From Phorcus lineatus (Eukaryota > Mollusca > Gastropoda > Trochida > Trochidae), in NCBI GenBank assembly GCA_921293015.1, contig OV121081.1:25361158-25425157 (forward strand): DNA of 64,000 nt, written 5' to 3'. Every line of letters begins with the position of its first letter. Position 1 is the stretch's first letter. Under the pieces are notes generated by a model that searched no databases, was not told the origin of the DNA, and saw only the letters and a list, made by a program, of their open reading frames with translations. Made by a program: the position numbers and the translations under genes. Positions 54,301 through 57,555 of the stretch are shown piece by piece.

Positions 54301-56928
54301 CATCTCAACAAAGAGGCATTGTTTATTTAAGCCTCTTTGTTATTTGAGTAAATTCCTGGCGCTTATGTTGATTTCGGTAATAAAACTAACAATTTTCATA
54401 TTTTATTTGAGTAATCTGTATTTATTCATACTAAACATAACCAGCAGAACACATGCAAAACAAAAAACAAATACCTGGCCTTGTCTTGTGAAATTTATTT
54501 TGGCTTTTTTTTTGTTTTGGCTTTTTTAAGCTTTATGTATTTGTTGAAATACTTGTGCATGTGTCCTGTCGTAAAATGATTAACAGACTCTTGCTAACAT
54601 GATCTTTCTATCTGCACGACGACTGAAAAAGTAACATTCTACTTAGCTTTTAGATTAGTTGTTCCTTGTATGATTGCAGTAGATTGGTAGAAACCTCATT
54701 GAGCTGAACTGCATTATAAAGCTGATATTGTAGCCTTTATTATGTTTGCAACCTTTGTAGCTTCATTACATTTGCTAAGCTAAACATTGACTTGTAAATG
54801 CCAGGAGTTACAGAAGATTGCTAATTCTCCTACCATTAGGGTATACATATGCGGACATTCTTTATGCCAACGGGAATTTTGACGTAAATCTTATCGATAA
54901 GGTCCTAAACAATTTGACATTGACTCATTATTGGGGAGGGAGGGGAGAGAGAGTGGAAGTTCTGAGGAGGAAGAAGTTGTCTTCTTATTTTTAGTGATGT
55001 GCAAAGTTTAGTTTCCCGATCTGTAAGGTTAACTATATTAAGGCAAATCAAATCCTGGCAAGGGCCCCTGTAATCTCTTATAGTTGTTGTGTAATATTTA
55101 GGTCATACTTTATCATAAATGAAGAAATAATTGGGAAAAATTTTATGGGTTGTTTACTCCTGGTTAGTGATATGAGCTTGATTATTTTATATGCAAATGC
55201 ATAGATCTTATATTTGACCCCAGAAATATCCCCGTAAACCAAACAGAATAAAGACTCCCTGATAGATGTATGGTGAATAAATTTTCCCCGAACTTGTAAC
55301 CTGTAAATTGTATGGTATAAAGCACTATCTCTAAGAGTGATTAAGATTTGGATAAAAGAGTAACCCAACCCGTCATGAGTTGTAACGCTGTTAGTCCGAT
55401 CTCTCCACACAGAGCCGTCCACCTAGAGACATAGCTAGCAGTCTTGTAGTTGTCAGTAAGGAGGCGGACACACAGGTCGCCGAGACTACAAGGCTCGTAG
55501 ACGAGAAAGTACAAACAAAGACAGAAGAGTATTTCGATGAAAAAACTGGCAAAAGCTCTTTTCGTACACTGCAAGTTATAGAGAAAACCCTAGAACATGA
55601 GGTATGAGAGTGGAGGCCGTGTCCCGCTTACATGATCCCCTAGTTGCATGGGTTGTGAGGGCATGGGCTATGTGTATGGGTCCTGTACTTCAATATAAGT
55701 GGTTTCTCTTGCATGGGCATGGTGTTAATGGTTTTATTTTTTGTTTCATTTGTTTTAAGTCTGACTTGAGGGACATCATAAAAAGAAAAAAAATGAAAAG
55801 TTTGGTTTAAGTATCTAAAATGTTGCTTCAATCAAAGGAGAAAGTTACGAGGGTCACATATTCACAAATATCAGTGAAACTAGATGGTATTATTCTGTTT
55901 TGGATTTAATTTTCAGTTTGTTGGTTCTTTGTCTATTTATAGAGATATATGTTCATGTTTATTCAACAGTATGAAGCTAGAGTAACAACAATGCATATGA
56001 CGTCAAATTAGTTTGCAGTTGTAACGTCACAACGTTACGACATGATTAAACACTATAAGTTATTTTGCTGAATAAAGTTGGCAAGAAAAAAATAGAATAT
56101 GTTACTCAAAAACTTGTTTATGATTTTTTTATTATCAAAGTCTGTCTTTTGTTGGATACCAAATGAGTAACCTGTTACGAAAAAAAATCTTATTACTTTG
56201 GTCGAGTTTTGTATCCTGTACATATTCTTCATAGGATGAAAACCAAAAGTTTTTGTTTGAATATAGTTATTTCCAGACATATAGACCTTTCCTGCACTTT
56301 TCTTCTCAATCCATTGCACAGCTAGCTCTGCTTTCTACAGTGCACCGTGTTTCTATATATATGAAACCTATTCTTGGTCTATTTTCATGCTTTTCATATT
56401 ATAAAAGTAAGGAAAAGTCTATAATTATCTTCGTAATATCATCCTTTGCTCACATTTAGATAAAATCTCTTGTTGTTTTTGGAATATTATCATTTGCTTA
56501 GTTGTCATCCTATCTTGACTTACAACCAACACTTCACTGATGACAAAAATGTTGGCAATGATTACATCATCTCATTCGAGACAAACACTTTGACTTTTAA
56601 AGTAAGACAATGTAATCAGAATTTATCCCTATGATATCAGAAATATAACCATTGACTAGAAAATGTTTTTAAAATAAGATGGTATATGTAAGACTTGATT
56701 CATCATTATTTCAGAAACAAATAAATGGACTAGAAAGGTTTTATATGTGTTAGTGTGGTTTGCTTGTGGAATAAATGTGAGGATTGTAACCTTATATTCA
56801 ATATATAACAGTCAATGATTGTGAACAATCCTCTATTTCAGGTGGAAGTAACCAAGCAGCAAATTTATGAAGTAAATCTCCAGCAGTCGCCTGTGTCACG
56901 GTTCAGCGGAACCGGGGGCAGCCGGTAG
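139..56928 (+). CDS. scrib: scribble (LAP-family polarity scaffold), 3' part of the gene, spliced from 25 exons
   Basis: Joining 25 predicted exons gives one uninterrupted frame of about 1,208 residues. Known of the family: scribble is a cortical scaffold that acts with Dlg and Lgl in basolateral/apical polarity, junctions and planar polarity. Seen here: an acidic/basic linker with RRRDTPHYLKNKR (residues ~30-45), PDZ1 (~97-185), PDZ2 (~223-314), a Pro/Ser-rich linker (~320-549), PDZ3 (~550-638), PDZ4 (~643-735) and a charged C-terminal tail. The four carboxylate loops read GLGI, GLGF, PLGL and KLGM, and each alpha-B helix starts with His (DHYDAV, RHDQAV, THQEVV, THQEAV), which predicts class I ligands. 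PDZ order and spacing and the tail blocks VRTAKAERR and MKSLEADAVRAQ match vertebrate SCRIB rather than Erbin or Densin, which have a single PDZ. The leucine-rich repeats and start codon lie upstream of the window. The end may instead extend to 57555. Confidence 0.95.
361..1002 (+). other. intron
   Basis: AT-rich intron of 642 bases between GTCAGT and ttccag. I see no repeat copy, RNA gene or open frame of interest in it. Confidence 0.75.
1003..1161 (+). CDS. scrib: scribble exon: PDZ1, first part
   Basis: 159 nt, phase 0/0; acceptor ttccag, donor GTGGGT. A proline-rich lead-in (PPEGETLALTQPQLP) is followed by PDZ strand beta-A (LTINIQR) and the carboxylate-binding loop GLGISIAGGKGSTPYKGDDE, almost identical to vertebrate SCRIB PDZ1. 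The following 506-base intron (1162-1667) holds only AT-rich sequence. Confidence 0.93.
1668..1745 (+). CDS. scrib: scribble exon: PDZ1, middle part
   Basis: 78 nt, phase 0/0; acceptor ctttcag, donor GTAAGT. Encodes SIFISRVSEDGPAAQAGIMK followed by GDKLIS, the beta-C, alpha-A and beta-D segments of PDZ1. It is too short to stand out as an open frame and was found by joining to its neighbours. The 810-base intron after it (1746-2555) shows no identifiable repeat. Confidence 0.93.
2556..2678 (+). CDS. scrib: scribble exon: PDZ1, last part
   Basis: 123 nt, phase 0/0; acceptor ctccgccag, donor GTACTG. Starts VNETSLAEADHYDAVNVLKS, the beta-D/E turn and the alpha-B helix that lines the peptide groove; the His in DHYDAV marks a class I PDZ. 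Ends with the last strand and the start of the PDZ1-PDZ2 linker. A tRNA-derived SINE begins about 45 bases into the downstream intron. Confidence 0.92.
2722..2912 (+). mobile_element. tRNA-derived SINE copy, tail missing
   Basis: The head carries a pol III A-box-like stretch (TAGTGCAGTGGTAGAG) and a B-box-like GGTTCTCATCCC at 2775-2786. The body (TTTGGGTGCAATGCTGCACT and following) is shared with copies at 29.5, 32.8 and, diverged, 53.0 kb. The 3' tail seen in the others is absent, so this copy is truncated. It lies in the intron 2679-3335. Family name not assigned. Confidence 0.8.
3336..3419 (+). CDS. scrib: scribble exon: PDZ1-PDZ2 linker
   Basis: 84 nt, phase 0/0; acceptor cccctag, donor GTGAAT. 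Encodes a 28-residue linker with ENDHTHTSVATVSF and EPEMEVYGE. No fold is expected. It corresponds to the variable linker between the first two PDZ domains. The next intron (3420-4000, 581 bases) holds AT-rich sequence with no identified element. Confidence 0.85.
4001..4093 (+). CDS. scrib: scribble exon: PDZ2, first part
   Basis: 93 nt, phase 0/0; acceptor ttcctcag, donor GTAAGT. Encodes TIETTLHRDSGGLGFSIAGG and then RGSVPYKSNDT, the beta-A strand and GLGF loop of PDZ2. The intron after it splits the domain at the same place as in PDZ1, just before the xIxISR strand. Confidence 0.93.
4094..6967 (+). other. intron, 2.9 kb
   Basis: AT-rich intron. Open stretches at 4620-4817 and 5663-5926 have no coding character. 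I recognised no repeat copy, RNA gene or further exon. Confidence 0.65.
6968..7048 (+). CDS. scrib: scribble exon: PDZ2, middle part
   Basis: 81 nt, phase 0/0; acceptor ttttcag, donor GTGAGT. Encodes AIYISRIVEGGTAHRDGMLQ followed by VGDRIIS, matching SCRIB PDZ2. It ends immediately before ING, where all four PDZ domains of this gene carry an intron. Confidence 0.94.
7049..8227 (+). other. intron with a diverged SINE tail
   Basis: The 1.2-kb intron holds one degraded copy of the SINE tail (about 7943-7988, GGCTGAAAACTGCCCAAGAG). The stretch 7190-7690 is less AT-rich and looks like old repeat sequence, with partial similarity to 47.57-47.75 kb and 29.3 kb, but I cannot name it. Confidence 0.5.
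8228..9034 (+). CDS. scrib: scribble exon: end of PDZ2 and Pro/Ser-rich linker
   Basis: 807 nt, the longest exon here, phase 0/0; acceptor ctttcag, donor GTGAGT. Residues 1-34 (INGVDLSDARHDQAVALLTG onward) finish PDZ2 with the alpha-B His. The other ~235 residues are a disordered linker rich in Pro, Ser and Thr, with repeated SPSP-type blocks (PPSPSPVILPSHSP, PSPTLQASPSPNIAP), a candidate region for proline-directed phosphorylation and SH3 or 14-3-3 contacts (inference). It ends VNSRPSSIHE. Both other frames and the reverse strand also stay open over the C-rich part; these are shadows. Confidence 0.92.
9150..9260 (+). CDS. scrib: scribble exon: PDZ3, first part
   Basis: 111 nt, phase 0/0; acceptor ttcttgcag, donor GTACAC. 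Encodes EVTIQKAGGPLGLSIVGGSD and then HSSQPFGVDEPGIFVSK, near-identical to SCRIB PDZ3. The break falls after GIFVSK, about six residues later than the equivalent intron in PDZ1 and PDZ2. The intron before it is only 115 bases. Confidence 0.95.
9876..9935 (+). CDS. scrib: scribble exon: PDZ3, middle part
   Basis: 60 nt, phase 0/0; acceptor gtttcag, donor GTGAGT. Encodes IVKDGAASKTSLKIGDRILA, the alpha-A and beta-D part of PDZ3. The preceding intron (9261-9875) has a short passage at ~9550-9670 with repeated GGCA(A/G)TGTCAGA words but no recognised element. Confidence 0.94.
10113..10346 (+). CDS. scrib: scribble exon: end of PDZ3 and first part of PDZ4
   Basis: 234 nt, phase 0/0; acceptor tctcaaag, donor GTGAGT. 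VNGKDVTQCTHQEVVMALIS completes PDZ3. A short DPPPRGLRE linker leads straight into PDZ4 (ELVINKEPGEKLGMSIKGG and on to DEGIFISR). The tight PDZ3-PDZ4 spacing is the same as in vertebrate SCRIB, where the two pack as a tandem. The antisense open frame here is a shadow. Confidence 0.95.
10911..10973 (+). CDS. scrib: scribble exon: PDZ4, middle part
   Basis: 63 nt, phase 0/0; acceptor gttttcag, donor GTAATA. Encodes INDEGAVARDGRLIVGQRIL plus E. The intron before it (10347-10910) contains a short direct repeat, 10606-10660, of TCTTCATGA(A/T)G(A/T)CA units. Confidence 0.93.
11071..13382. mobile_element. candidate inverted-repeat element filling most of one intron
   Basis: AATAGACCGATCCAG at 11071-11085 recurs as its exact reverse complement at 13368-13382. 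Inside each end is a GC-richer zone with TTTCAGCCAATCA (about 11115 and 13325) and GGGGACAA-type words. The 2.3-kb interior is AT-rich with no coding frame. I see no clear target duplication, so a non-autonomous DNA transposon is an inference. Confidence 0.4.
13626..13847 (+). CDS. scrib: scribble exon: end of PDZ4 and following linker
   Basis: 222 nt, phase 0/0; acceptor ttatag, donor GTAGGA. VNGTSLLGSTHQEAVRALRS completes PDZ4 with the alpha-B His, and GDKMAIMVCDGYDP closes the domain, as in SCRIB. The rest is a Ser/Gly/Pro linker (MSSPGSPVGFLSSSQPGSVS) ending in the acidic IDKEDEETRILRQ, equivalent to the SISSIDRE region of vertebrate SCRIB. Confidence 0.94.
14142..14567. mobile_element. 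MITE with ~95-bp terminal inverted repeats and a 12-bp target duplication
   Basis: The left terminus 14142-14235 (AGTCTGATTAAAATCGACCG...) and right terminus 14472-14567 are inverted copies with only a few mismatches. GGGTCACTGACC abuts both ends exactly (14130-14141 and 14568-14579). The interior has no coding frame. It lies in intron 13848-15696, and a diverged relative is at 50219-50629. Confidence 0.85.
15697..15753 (+). CDS. scrib: scribble exon: 57-nt charged micro-exon
   Basis: 57 nt, phase 0/0; acceptor gtcttgtag, donor GTAGGT. Encodes EQDVVREIDAWETEHADFL, predicted helical. It keeps the frame between the exons at 13626 and 17482. The GC-rich composition and good sites inside AT-rich intron support it, but it could be an alternative cassette. 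Confidence 0.7.
16520..16573 (+). repeat. SINE tail copy
   Basis: Contains GCTAATGGCTGAAATATTGC, then CCAAGCGGCG and a terminal ACTCGCTCACTC. No tRNA-like head is recognisable next to it. It lies in intron 15754-17481. Nearby, 16782-16811 is three direct copies of TACCTTCC(TAG). Confidence 0.75.
17265..17475 (+). repeat. two-copy tandem duplication abutting the next exon
   Basis: A ~110-base unit containing CTGTTACATTTGTTGC, a TATCTACATGG word and TTTATTCA occurs at about 17265-17370 and again at 17380-17475. The second copy runs up to the splice acceptor of the following exon. The part just upstream (17200-17300) shares a SINE-like stretch with 34.06-34.13 kb. Confidence 0.6.
17482..17613 (+). 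CDS. scrib: scribble exon: charged coiled-coil-prone segment
   Basis: 132 nt, phase 0/0; acceptor cacttcag, donor GTGGGT. Starts DKLRREREDEEARLQRAAAE and continues with ETARKTAILQQERAQIRG, very likely helical. It ends PESPKQ. Confidence 0.88.
18291..18362 (+). CDS. scrib: scribble exon: Pro/Ser linker
   Basis: 72 nt, phase 0/0; acceptor gtgtccag, donor GTAGGT. Encodes VIDQVPAPPTSSPPNDSPVK within a 24-residue disordered segment. Frame continuity with both neighbours and strong splice sites support it. Confidence 0.82.
18363..20350 (+). other. intron with one SINE tail
   Basis: A 2.0-kb AT-rich intron. The only recognised element is a SINE tail at 19607-19662, the cleanest copy in the window: CGCCGCT and AGCGGCG flank the core and can pair as a stem. 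Confidence 0.7.
19607..19662 (+). repeat. SINE tail copy with intact stem
   Basis: CGCCGCT-AATGGCTGAAATATTGCCCA-AGCGGCG can fold into a perfect 7-bp stem with a loop. It is followed by TTAAAAAATA and ACTCACTCACTC. No head is recognised upstream. Confidence 0.8.
20351..20488 (+). CDS. scrib: scribble exon: proline-rich and acidic segment
   Basis: 138 nt, phase 0/0; acceptor cctctccag, donor GTAAAT. Starts PAKKAKPPVPPKRVALARQA, with a PPVPPKR motif of the SH3-ligand type. Then comes an acidic stretch (EVVDDDEVVDPRK) and a basic end (LPAGKLLNQK). It is the last phase-0 exon before the 20.8-kb intron. Confidence 0.88.
21672..21866 (+). repeat. two-copy tandem repeat
   Basis: A ~103-base unit containing TGTGTCTTCATTG, TTCRTAGTAAAAATAT, GTTACA(C/A)ACAATAA and AAACATGTT occurs twice in direct orientation, diverged by several per cent. 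Confidence 0.7.
21920..23640 (+). repeat. tandem array of ~185-bp units, interrupted by a transposon
   Basis: The marker CAATCAATACTTACATGG (with variants) recurs at about 22033, 22266, 22430, 22608, 23212, 23396 and 23587. Other shared words are TTGAGTACATATTTGAGT, GACACTGCTGGTGTGA and GGGTCTCATGTTACAAATTG. After removing the 405-bp insertion and its 8-bp duplication, the spacing is mostly 164-191. No coding frame runs through it. Confidence 0.8.
22664..23068. mobile_element. hAT-like MITE with 8-bp target duplication
   Basis: The termini TAGGGGTGAAACGGT and ACCGTTTCACCCCTA are exact inverted repeats of 15 bp. TTGAAATA directly abuts both ends (22656-22663 and 23069-23076). An 8-bp duplication and YAGGGGTG-type ends are typical of the hAT superfamily. 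The 405-bp interior encodes nothing, so it is non-autonomous. It lies inside one unit of the 185-bp array. Confidence 0.87.
24298..24520 (+). repeat. two-copy tandem repeat
   Basis: A ~114-base unit with CAGATTGTCCACTTGA, CTTCTGTC(A/G)CA and GTCCACTACTGGTCA(A/G)TA occurs twice in direct order. Confidence 0.7.
25340..25515 (+). repeat. short tandem repeat of ~47-bp units
   Basis: Words like CTGTTGCATTGCA(A/G)C followed by TTGTTTAAAT recur at about 25346, 25391, 25437 and, diverged, near 25510. Confidence 0.65.
25740..27150 (+). repeat. degenerate tandem array
   Basis: Shared blocks recur in the same order several times: CCTGTTACATCATACAAACT, a TGTACCTCAGGTTTC(A/G)A word, TTTCTGAAGCAGATATTGAT, CTTTGCAGAGT and GGGAAATTAGTGCCCCATTA. 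Copies start near 25750, 25990, 26370, 26560, 26660, 26860 and 26960. Unit length varies, so internal deletions are likely. Confidence 0.6.
27816..27842 (+). repeat. homopolymer tract C20-A7
   Basis: Twenty consecutive C followed by seven A. The reading frame through it is not coding. Confidence 0.9.
29475..29705 (+). mobile_element. tRNA-derived SINE, body and tail
   Basis: Shares with 32.8 kb the run from CTGCAGTAGAGAACTGTT through TTTGGGTGCAATACTACACT, the CACCCATGGTT block and TCGCAGGTTTCACCGCAATG, to a tail with GCAGCCGCGATA and GAAAGCGGTGTTAAACCC ending in CACCTCAC. The tail is homologous to the free-standing tails elsewhere. The head could not be delimited. Confidence 0.75.
29825..29884 (+). 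repeat. SINE tail copy
   Basis: GGGCTGAAATGTTGCCCAAG, then CGGCACTTAACAATAA and ACTC repeats. It lies about 120 bases downstream of the SINE at 29.5-29.7 kb. Confidence 0.75.
30318..30367 (+). repeat. SINE tail copy, diverged
   Basis: CGCTAATACCTGAAATATTG, then CTCAAAAGCGCTAAGTAATAA and ACTCACAC. Several substitutions from the cleaner copies. Confidence 0.65.
30749..30808 (+). repeat. SINE tail copy
   Basis: GCTAATGGCTGAAATATTGC, then CCAAATCGCGCTGAAATATAA and ACTCACTCA. Confidence 0.7.
30950..31660 (+). repeat. degenerate tandem repeat
   Basis: AATGAAGTTACTGAGCTA-like words followed by (A/T)GAGTGGGT and GGGAAACT recur near 30955, 31367 and 31538, with shared flanks (GACATTTA, CTTTGAAATTTC(A)ATTTTGA). 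Spacing is irregular. Confidence 0.5.
32749..33055 (+). mobile_element. tRNA-derived SINE, nearly full length
   Basis: The best full copy. A tRNA-like head carries a B-box-like GTTCAAATTC near 32792; the body contains TTTGGGTGCAATGCTACACT and TCGCAGGTTTCACCGCAATG; the tail contains GCAGCCGCGATATAAGTGAA and GAAAGCGGTGTTAAACCC, ending in CACCTCACCTCACCTC. The CCGC/GCGG pair flanking the tail core is retained. Confidence 0.82.
34020..34140 (+). repeat. tRNA-like/SINE fragment, second family
   Basis: GTGGGTTCAAATCCCAC (about 34046-34062) has the shape of a tRNA T-arm/B-box. Downstream TTGACTCAAAAAATACAATG and CTATTGCAGATAGTGTG resemble 17.2-17.3 kb. No D-arm or anticodon arm can be paired, so this is not a tRNA gene. 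Confidence 0.55.
37099..37294 (+). repeat. two-copy tandem repeat, 100-bp period
   Basis: GATTATTAAGATAGCCATTT at 37099 is repeated with a few changes at 37199. Both copies end with AAGAAGGTAACGACTGAAGT. Confidence 0.8.
39085..39243 (+). other. candidate alternative first or cassette exon
   Basis: A GC-richer island inside the large intron. An open frame from ATG 39085 runs to ATGGAG followed by a consensus donor GTAGGT at 39244, in phase 0, so it would join in frame to the exon at 41277. That would give a short isoform starting after the PDZ domains. There is no homology support; this is an inference from frame, donor and composition only. Confidence 0.2.
41277..41379 (+). CDS. scrib: scribble exon: conserved LTFKDKRSFFE block
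   Basis: 103 nt, phase 0 in, phase 1 out; acceptor gtttcag, donor GTGAGT. Encodes NANNQAGKNEG followed by LTFKDKRSFFEKEIKQQNEP, equivalent to the LSFRERQKYFE block of vertebrate SCRIB. The change from phase 0 to phase 1 starts here. Confidence 0.92.
41380..42115 (+). other. intron
   Basis: A 736-base intron. A GC-richer stretch at 41620-41700 is open in one frame but has no phase-compatible acceptor, so I did not call it. The rest is AT-rich. Confidence 0.6.
42116..42172 (+). CDS. scrib: scribble exon: KKFSYLAEHEVAKLKLEE segment
   Basis: 57 nt, phase 1 in, phase 1 out; acceptor ttttgcag, donor GTGAGT. Encodes T-KKFSYLAEHEVAKLKLEE, matching the position and pattern of the RVSLVGADDLRKMQEEE segment of vertebrate SCRIB: a short hydrophobic block, then a helix. 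Confidence 0.88.
42185..42720 (+). repeat. degenerate tandem repeat just after an exon
   Basis: ACACACAACTCCCAAATTAT-like words alternate with CATTCCAAAATAC and TTCT(G/C)(A/T)AACACA about every 55-60 bases, starting 12 bases after the splice donor. Copies decay towards 43.2 kb. Confidence 0.6.
42930..42972 (+). repeat. SINE tail copy, diverged
   Basis: GTAATGGCTGAAATATTGTC, then AAAGCAGTGCTAAAATATAA. The ACTC end is not preserved. The rest of the intron from 43.0 to 45.2 kb is plain AT-rich sequence. Confidence 0.6.
45408..45570. mobile_element. hairpin-forming inverted repeat
   Basis: ATCACCCAAGTGTTTTCTG...CAACACAAGTTGATAAA on the left pairs with TTTATCAACAGCTGTTGTGA...GTAGACACAAGGATGA on the right. 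A solo arm with TTATCAACTTGTGTTGAGAT and AGAAGACACTTGGGTGA lies at about 46115-46175. A decayed MITE family is the likely explanation. Confidence 0.55.
45635..46006. mobile_element. ~370-bp palindrome rich in TGATGTCA/TGACG words
   Basis: The two halves, centred near 45820, are imperfect reverse complements over about 180 bp. Examples: TGTGATGTCA near 45720 with TGACATCACA near 45912, and GACAGGGCATTGT near 45746 with ACAAAGCCCTGT near 45885. It is probably a MITE. No clear target duplication seen. Confidence 0.65.
46800..47290 (+). repeat. tandem array of TAGCTACTAA units with a higher-order period
   Basis: The word TAGCTACTAA (variants TAGCTCCTAA, TAGCTAGTAA) recurs about every 20 bases. 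From about 47070 a larger block of ~115 bases (ATGCCCATTAT, TCAAATATTTAGC, TAATTATTGTATTTAG, AGTATCTGTGTGTAGC) occurs twice. The array ends about 110 bases before the next exon. Confidence 0.8.
47400..47505 (+). CDS. scrib: scribble exon: acidic helical tail segment
   Basis: 106 nt, phase 1 in, phase 2 out; acceptor gctaacag, donor GTGAGT. Encodes AKKTADMSQEEILSYVTGSI followed by ATEMAGDQDYDKVLQ. Frame continuity with both neighbours is exact. I know no named domain for it. Confidence 0.88.
48272..48310 (+). repeat. SINE tail copy, truncated
   Basis: CGCTAATGGCTGAAATATTT, then CACAAACAGCACTATTAT. The final ACTC repeats are missing, and the copy runs directly into the palindrome that follows. 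Confidence 0.65.
48320..48447. mobile_element. palindromic element
   Basis: ACTGGTGATGAGGTCAATAG...TTTTTATAGACCCGAGGAAA on the left is mirrored by TTTCCTCGGGTCTATAAAAA...CAGGTATTGACC...TCACCAGT on the right. The inner ~38 bp is nearly perfect around a short loop (GTCAATATTGC arms). The symmetry weakly continues outward for another ~20 bases on each side. A MITE is likely. Confidence 0.75.
48548..48598. promoter_or_regulatory. three exact TGACGTCA octamers, 21-22 bp apart
   Basis: TGACGTCA occurs at 48548-48555, 48570-48577 and 48591-48598. This palindrome is the consensus CREB/ATF site. Whether it functions here is unknown. It lies in repeat-derived sequence next to the 48.3-kb palindrome. 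Confidence 0.5.
50219..50629. mobile_element. diverged second copy of the 14.1-kb MITE
   Basis: The left end AGTCTGATTAAAACCGACCA, the inner word GGTATCAAAAGCTAGGGGCA and the right end TTTAATCAGATT correspond in order to the element at 14142-14567. The flanks CTTGTAAATCTC and GTTGTCAGTCTG agree at 8 of 12 positions, compatible with an old 12-bp duplication. Confidence 0.7.
51120..51284 (+). CDS. scrib: scribble exon: conserved VRTAKAERR block
   Basis: 165 nt, phase 2 in, phase 2 out; acceptor tgcatcag, donor GTGTGT. Encodes SYPPGGGVVRTAKAERRLSD, then RVKKDTSSPPSDGEKLSPAE and ERELQAEKRAAWRKAR. GGGxVRTAKAERR and LSPAExRELxAEKRAxWRxAR are near-identical to vertebrate SCRIB, which makes this the best orthology anchor in the tail. 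Confidence 0.95.
52407..52534 (+). CDS. scrib: scribble exon: MKSLEADAVRAQ block
   Basis: 128 nt, phase 2 in, phase 1 out; acceptor attgtag, donor GTGAGT. Encodes RMKSLEADAVRAQAVIARAQ followed by EMSKDTTTATPGSTLSTVD and IAFA, matching MKSLEQDALRAQMVLSRSQE of vertebrate SCRIB. The ATG at 52408 is internal. The 1.1-kb intron before it has no named element. Confidence 0.94.
53045..53300 (+). mobile_element. diverged tRNA-derived SINE
   Basis: B-box-like GGGTTCGAATCACAG at the start, then TTTTGGGTGCAGCAAATTTT, TCAGTGCCACC, GCATTGCCACAGTGTATTTG and GGTGGCTTTAAACACAAATC, in the same order as the copies at 29.5 and 32.8 kb. Older than those copies. It lies in intron 52535-53837, which otherwise shows nothing recognisable. 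Confidence 0.65.
53838..53893 (+). CDS. scrib: scribble exon: short acidic segment
   Basis: 56 nt, phase 1 in, phase 0 out; acceptor gactgcag, donor GTTGGT. Encodes DDDEPDHTLGQNGEHSSQ. It restores phase 0. Support is exact frame continuity on both sides. The next intron (53894-55412) holds nothing I can name. Confidence 0.8.
55413..55601 (+). CDS. scrib: scribble exon: tail segment
   Basis: 189 nt, phase 0/0; acceptor ctccacacag, donor GTATGA. Encodes SRPPRDIASSLVVSKEADTQ, then VAETTRLVDEKVQTKTEEYF and DEKTGKSSFRTLQVIEKTLE. Charged, beta/helix mixed, no named domain. It may be lineage-specific. Confidence 0.85.
55998..56030. promoter_or_regulatory. TGACGTCA octamer with a near match beside it
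   Basis: TGACGTCA at 55998-56005 and TAACGTCA about 23 bases downstream, followed by AACGTTACGA. CREB/ATF-type motif, function unknown. The remainder of intron 55602-56841 is plain AT-rich sequence. Confidence 0.3.
56842..56928 (+). CDS. scrib: scribble exon: penultimate or terminal coding exon
   Basis: Phase 0 in; acceptor ctatttcag. Encodes VEVTKQQIYEVNLQQSPVSR followed by FSGTGGSR. Read straight on, TAG at 56926-56928 stops it. A consensus donor GTAGGT at 56925 overlaps that stop: if it is used, the exon ends at 56924 in phase 2 and the C-terminus depends on the next acceptor. Confidence 0.8.
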   Translation: MEVTKQQIYEVNLQQSPVSRFSGTGGSR

Positions 56929-57518
56929 GTGCGTAGACACTACTTAGGTAACCTGAAGGGGGTTAATTATGTGGACAAAAATTATTAAAAACATGAAAAT
57001 TTTGAAATTACGAATATGGGGAGAGAAAACTAATTAAATGATTTATTCTCTTATGGCAGGAGGGAATAACATAGAAAAAGAAAATTTTCTCTTGTGTAGA
57101 TGAAGACTTTAAAAACCTTTTCAGGTATGCAAAAAAGATAAACTTGATTAGGCTCCAAAGTTGTACACATTCATTTGAATAAAAAGTAACATTTATATTT
57201 TTCAAGAAGATGAACATATTTTGAAAATACCTCTCTTTTTTTGCATCTAGGAGATCATACATATAAGGCTTATACAACATATTTCTAAAAGGTCTTAAAC
57301 AAGGCAGTAATAGACAAAGACAAAAGAATTAGTACCAGTCCTTTTTTGCTGCCTGGAAACTCATATGGAACTTTATAATTACTTCACTGGACACTGTTCA
57401 TGATGATGATCAAATATTCTTTTGACATCCTGAATCAGCAATAAAATATCAAATAATCGAGTACCTATTTGTGATGAGAAAATAAGATTTGCTAATTATT
57501 ACTTGCAGGTGATGCTAG

Positions 57519-57555
57519 CAAGGCCGCTGTCACATTCAGGGAGTTAACCAAGTAG
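57519..57555 (+). CDS. scrib: possible last scribble exon
   Basis: Splicing 56924 to an acceptor tgctag at 57517-57518 continues in frame as KAAVTFRELTK and stops at TAG 57553-57555. The stronger-looking acceptor ttgcag at 57507-57508 would instead give an immediate TGA. The longer peptide GDASKAAVTFRELTK is open from the first acceptor, but in a phase the upstream exon does not offer. A transcript is needed to decide. Confidence 0.4.
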
